Positions 13,622 to 16,242 of a DNA stretch of 16,242 nucleotides are shown here, in pieces. The notes beneath the pieces are model-generated. The model saw only the letters and a program-made list of their open reading frames with translations, was not told where the DNA came from and searched no databases. This DNA is from an uncultured Sphingomonadaceae bacterium. Lineage in GTDB: Bacteria; Pseudomonadota; Alphaproteobacteria; Sphingomonadales; Sphingomonadaceae. Location: positions 1 to 16,242 of the forward strand of contig CALLWN010000213.1 in the NCBI GenBank assembly GCA_938016505.1, read 5' to 3'. Made by a program: the position numbers and the translations under genes. Each line of letters starts with the position of its first letter. Position 1 is the stretch's first letter.

Positions 13622-14381
13622 GGGGGCGCGCCGTGAGGCCGTTGTCGACCGGGATGGTGAGTCCGGTGACGAAGCGGGACTCGTCGCTGGCGAGGAACAG
13701 GACTGCGGCGGCGACATCCTTCGGGGCGCCCAGCGCATCGGCGGGCAGCGGGCCCTCCGGGATCTCCTGCAACGGTTCGCCGGCGCGGCCGGCCACGGCG
13801 CGGACCATCGGAGTCTCGATCCCGCCGGGTGCGAGCGCATTCACGCGGATGCCATAGCCCTTGTCCTGGCAATGGATCGCGATCGAGCGGGTCATCGCCC
13901 GGATCGCGCCCTTGGCGGCGGTGTAGGCCACGATGTTGCCGTAGCCGAGGAGGGCCGCGGTGGAGGCCATGTTGATGATGGAGGCGCCTGCGCCGGGGCG
14001 GTGCTTCATGAGCGGAAGCGCGTGCTTGCAGCCGAAGAAGCTGCCCATCACGTGGATGTCGAGATGGAGGCGGAAGTTGGCGGTCGAGCACTCTTCCACG
14101 CTCTCGAAGATGACGTTGCCGGCGTTGTTGACAAGGATGTCGAGCCCGCCGTGGCGATCCTGCACAGCCTTGAGCACGGCCTGCCAACCGGCCTCGTCGG
14201 TGACGTCGAGGGCGTGGGCCTCGCCGCCGATGGCGCGGGCGACCTCATGGGCCAGGTCCGCCTCGCGGTCGGTCACGATGACGGTCGCGCCTTCGGCGGC
14301 CAGCAGCTCGCAATCGGCCTTGCCGAGGCCCATGGCACCTCCGGTCACGAGTGCGACCTTGCCCTCAACCCGTCCTGGCAT
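13614..14381 (-). CDS. Classical SDR family oxidoreductase
   Basis: A 255-residue short-chain dehydrogenase/reductase. The cofactor motif TGGAMGLG (13-20) and D38 at the end of strand 2 (VIVTDRE) indicate NAD(H). NNAG is at 85-88, and the catalytic triad is S140 (INMAST), Y153 and K157 (YTAAK). The usual active-site Asn before helix 4 is His here (DIHVMG, H110), a substitution also known in other SDRs. The C-terminus carries the usual FVTGLTIPVDNGLTA block. Such enzymes interconvert alcohols and ketones, including hydroxysteroids. GGGAGG precedes ATG 14381 at good spacing. It is the first gene of a two-gene minus-strand operon with the MFS gene and is divergent from the TonB receptor, with about 200 bp between. 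Confidence 0.93.
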   Translation of the reverse strand: MPGRVEGKVALVTGGAMGLGKADCELLAAEGATVIVTDREADLAHEVARAIGGEAHALDVTDEAGWQAVLKAVQDRHGGLDILVNNAGNVIFESVEECSTANFRLHLDIHVMGSFFGCKHALPLMKHRPGAGASIINMASTAALLGYGNIVAYTAAKGAIRAMTRSIAIHCQDKGYGIRVNALAPGGIETPMVRAVAGRAGEPLQEIPEGPLPADALGAPKDVAAAVLFLASDESRFVTGLTIPVDNGLTARPHH

Positions 14382-14582
14382 GCAGCAATCCTCCCGCGCC
14401 GATACTGGCCTGCACCGGGCGGCAGGCGCAACACTGGCGAATGGGAGGGGGTGGGCTGCCTGTTGCTTTCACCAGATGGTCGAACGTCGTGCAGCGGTTA
14501 GTCTTCGACTTGGGAGAGGGTTTCAACACATCGCGGCGGTTGTCTCTGCCGAGGCAACGCGTGTGGACCATGGGGAGTGCCA

Positions 14583-16242
14583 ATGGCGCAGCGCATCGTG
14601 CAAGCGTGGGGGGGCGGTCGTGGCAATGGCGCGGCGATGGACCTGCTCGCGGGCGTTGCAGGGTTTGCCCTGCTTGCTGGGAGCGGGCCGGCGTTGGCGC
14701 AGGATGGCAGGCCCATGGCGGGCCCGACGGCGGCCACGGAAAGCTTCGGCGAGATCATCGTGCGGGCCCGGATGCAGAACGAGACACTGCAGGACGTTCC
14801 CGTGACCGTTTCCGTGCTCGGCGGCGAGGACATCGAGCGCTACAATTTCAACCAGGTCGCCCAGGTGGTGAGCCGGGTGCCGACGCTCAACGTCCAGGTT
14901 GGGGGCTCGGGCTCGGGCGGCCAGCTTTCGCTGCGCGGTGTCGGCTCCTCCAACATCTCGGCCGCCTTCGACAGTGCGGTCGCGCTCGACTATGACGGCG
15001 TCCAGGTCTCAAGCATGCGGATGCTGCAGACCGGCTTCTTCGATGTCGGCCAGATCGAAGTTCTGAAAGGTCCGCAGTCGCTCTACTTCGGCAAGAGCGC
15101 GTCTGCCGGGGTGTTCTCGATCAAGTCGGCCGATCCGACGCCGAGCTGGGAAGCAGGGGTCAATGCCTCCTACGAATTCGAGGAGAAGGGCTGGCTGGTG
15201 GGCGGCCATGTCTCTGGGCCGATCACCGACACGCTCGGCATCCGCTTTGCAGGCCAAGTCAACGACATCTCCCAGTATCAGAAGATGCAGCCGGGCACGC
15301 CGGCGGTCAACCAGACCAGGGGCCTCAAGTATCTCATGGGCCGTCTCACCCTGCAGTGGGACCCGGACCCGGGGCTCAACGCGAACCTCAAGCTGCAATA
15401 TTCCCGGTTCGAGAATGACGGCGCGATCGGGACTGCGGAAGTGTTCTGCGGCCCCAACGGCGTTGCCGACCCGATCGTGCTGCTCCAGGGCAATATCGCC
15501 GTCCCTGCCGGCTACGACTGCAACAGCTTCGACCAGCGCTACTTCATGCCCGATGCGTCGCCTGCGCTGGCGCCTGGCGTGCCGCTGCCCTCGAAGGCGG
15601 CCGGGCGCAACGGCGTGCCGTTTGGCGAGACCGACCTGTTCTTCGCCCGGCTGAAGTGGGACGCCAGGCTCTCCGAGCGGTTCACGCTGTCGTCGGTGAC
15701 CGGCTTCCTCAATCTCGATGCGACCGACTTCGACTCCTTCAGCTATGGTGGCGTCGGCCCGGCGTCGACGACCATTCCGGCGCCGTCGCCGCCCTTCCCT
15801 CCGGGTTCGACGCTTCCCGTTGGCCTGGTCGCGCCGGCGCTCGGCGCCAACAACGCGCCCGGCTCGCCGCAGGGGATGGGCACCAGCGACCCGAACAACA
15901 GGCTGACCCAGCTGACGCAGGAGTTCAGGCTTGCGAGCGAGTTCTCGGGCCGGTTCAACTTCATGGTGGGGGCCTTCTACGAGTGGCGGAAGTTCACCTT
16001 CGACACCGCCCAGAATGGCGTGAACATCTCGATCATCGCGCCTGACCCGACCCGGAACCTTGTCGGGGGCGGGGTTGCCGTTGGCACCGGATACACCTTC
16101 TACTGGAACAAGATCCATGTGACCAAGACCGAGGCGATCTCGCTGTTCGGCAGCATGACGCTCGACATCACCGACGAGGTCCAGCTTTCGGGCGGGCTTC
16201 GCTGGACGGATGAGCGCAAGGTCCAGACGATCAGCGTGCCCT
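14583..16242 (+). CDS. TonB-dependent outer-membrane receptor (5' part)
   Basis: An open frame from ATG 14583 to the window end gives at least 553 residues. GGGGAG (14572-14577) precedes the start. Residues 1-40 are a signal peptide with an unusually long Gly-rich n-region, a hydrophobic core (LLAGVAGFALLAG) and cleavage after ALAQ; ATG 14637 would give a conventional short signal but has no good ribosome site. SFGEIIVRA (54-62) is the TonB box. The plug domain follows (LQDVPVTVSVL, VPTLNV, LSLRGVGSS, IEVLKGPQSLYFGKSASAGVFSIKS), then the barrel with repeated amphipathic strands and the QEFRLAS signature. These receptors import large or hydrophobic substrates using TonB energy. Divergence from SDR/MFS genes suggests it takes up the same substrate. 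The C-terminus is outside the window. Confidence 0.93.
   Translation, partial: MAQRIVQAWGGGRGNGAAMDLLAGVAGFALLAGSGPALAQDGRPMAGPTAATESFGEIIVRARMQNETLQDVPVTVSVLGGEDIERYNFNQVAQVVSRVPTLNVQVGGSGSGGQLSLRGVGSSNISAAFDSAVALDYDGVQVSSMRMLQTGFFDVGQIEVLKGPQSLYFGKSASAGVFSIKSADPTPSWEAGVNASYEFEEKGWLVGGHVSGPITDTLGIRFAGQVNDISQYQKMQPGTPAVNQTRGLKYLMGRLTLQWDPDPGLNANLKLQYSRFENDGAIGTAEVFCGPNGVADPIVLLQGNIAVPAGYDCNSFDQRYFMPDASPALAPGVPLPSKAAGRNGVPFGETDLFFARLKWDARLSERFTLSSVTGFLNLDATDFDSFSYGGVGPASTTIPAPSPPFPPGSTLPVGLVAPALGANNAPGSPQGMGTSDPNNRLTQLTQEFRLASEFSGRFNFMVGAFYEWRKFTFDTAQNGVNISIIAPDPTRNLVGGGVAVGTGYTFYWNKIHVTKTEAISLFGSMTLDITDEVQLSGGLRWTDERKVQTISVP

Noticed and set aside
1..16242. CRISPR array, rRNA genes or replication origin
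   Set aside because: No regularly spaced direct repeats, no rRNA sequence and no AT-rich DnaA-box cluster were seen.

Overview
The window is high-GC, densely coding DNA with short gaps and many 4-base start/stop overlaps. Gene content points to an alphaproteobacterium, most likely a sphingomonad-type aerobic anoxygenic phototroph: a bacteriochlorophyll gene (bchP) next to a PucC-type end and tspO, a soluble c-type cytochrome, an FtsK with a gamma domain, and a TonB-dependent receptor beside oxidoreductases. The organism assignment is inference from gene content and style; no marker gene was compared.

Layout. (1) 1-2064, plus strand: end of a photosynthesis gene cluster, with a PucC/LhaA-like C-terminus, bchP, tspO and a small membrane protein, each overlapping the next by four bases. 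A 12-bp hairpin separates it from a convergent cytochrome c gene (2089-2505, minus). (2) 2506-3763: a decayed accessory patch with two frame-damaged IS3-type transposase C-termini, several strong hairpins including a near-perfect 40-bp palindrome, and an AT-richer gene-free stretch. It abuts the 3' end of a tRNA-Gly(GCC) gene (3764-3838, minus). (3) 3951-5750, plus: a protein-quality-control operon of a thioredoxin/TPR co-chaperone (YbbN type), a stand-alone Lon substrate-binding-domain protein and a Trm112/UPF0434 protein. The last gene overlaps the convergent FAD monooxygenase of the UbiH/COQ6 family (5731-6975, minus) by 20 bp. (4) 6976-7336: a divergent intergenic region with the most interesting signal in the window. 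A full-consensus sigma-54 promoter is preceded by two TGCC-N9-GGCA dyads 41 bp apart and followed about 60 bp downstream by a textbook intrinsic terminator, predicting a sigma-54-dependent small RNA of about 78 nt upstream of ftsK. (5) 7337-9694: ftsK. (6) 9809-16242: a catabolic/uptake locus with a 3-ketosteroid-dehydrogenase-like flavoprotein and an NmrA-type NAD(P)-binding protein (plus), an MFS transporter and an SDR dehydrogenase (minus), and a divergent TonB-dependent receptor running off the window.

How the genes work together. BchP makes the phytyl tail of bacteriochlorophyll, TspO is a membrane porphyrin-binding protein that tunes pigment genes in relatives, and the cytochrome could shuttle electrons to the reaction centre or oxidases. 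The last block reads as outer-membrane import (TonB receptor), inner-membrane transport (MFS) and stepwise oxidation (SDR, KstD-like flavoprotein, NmrA-like protein) of a hydrophobic, possibly steroid- or terpenoid-like substrate. The substrate is not determined by the sequence.
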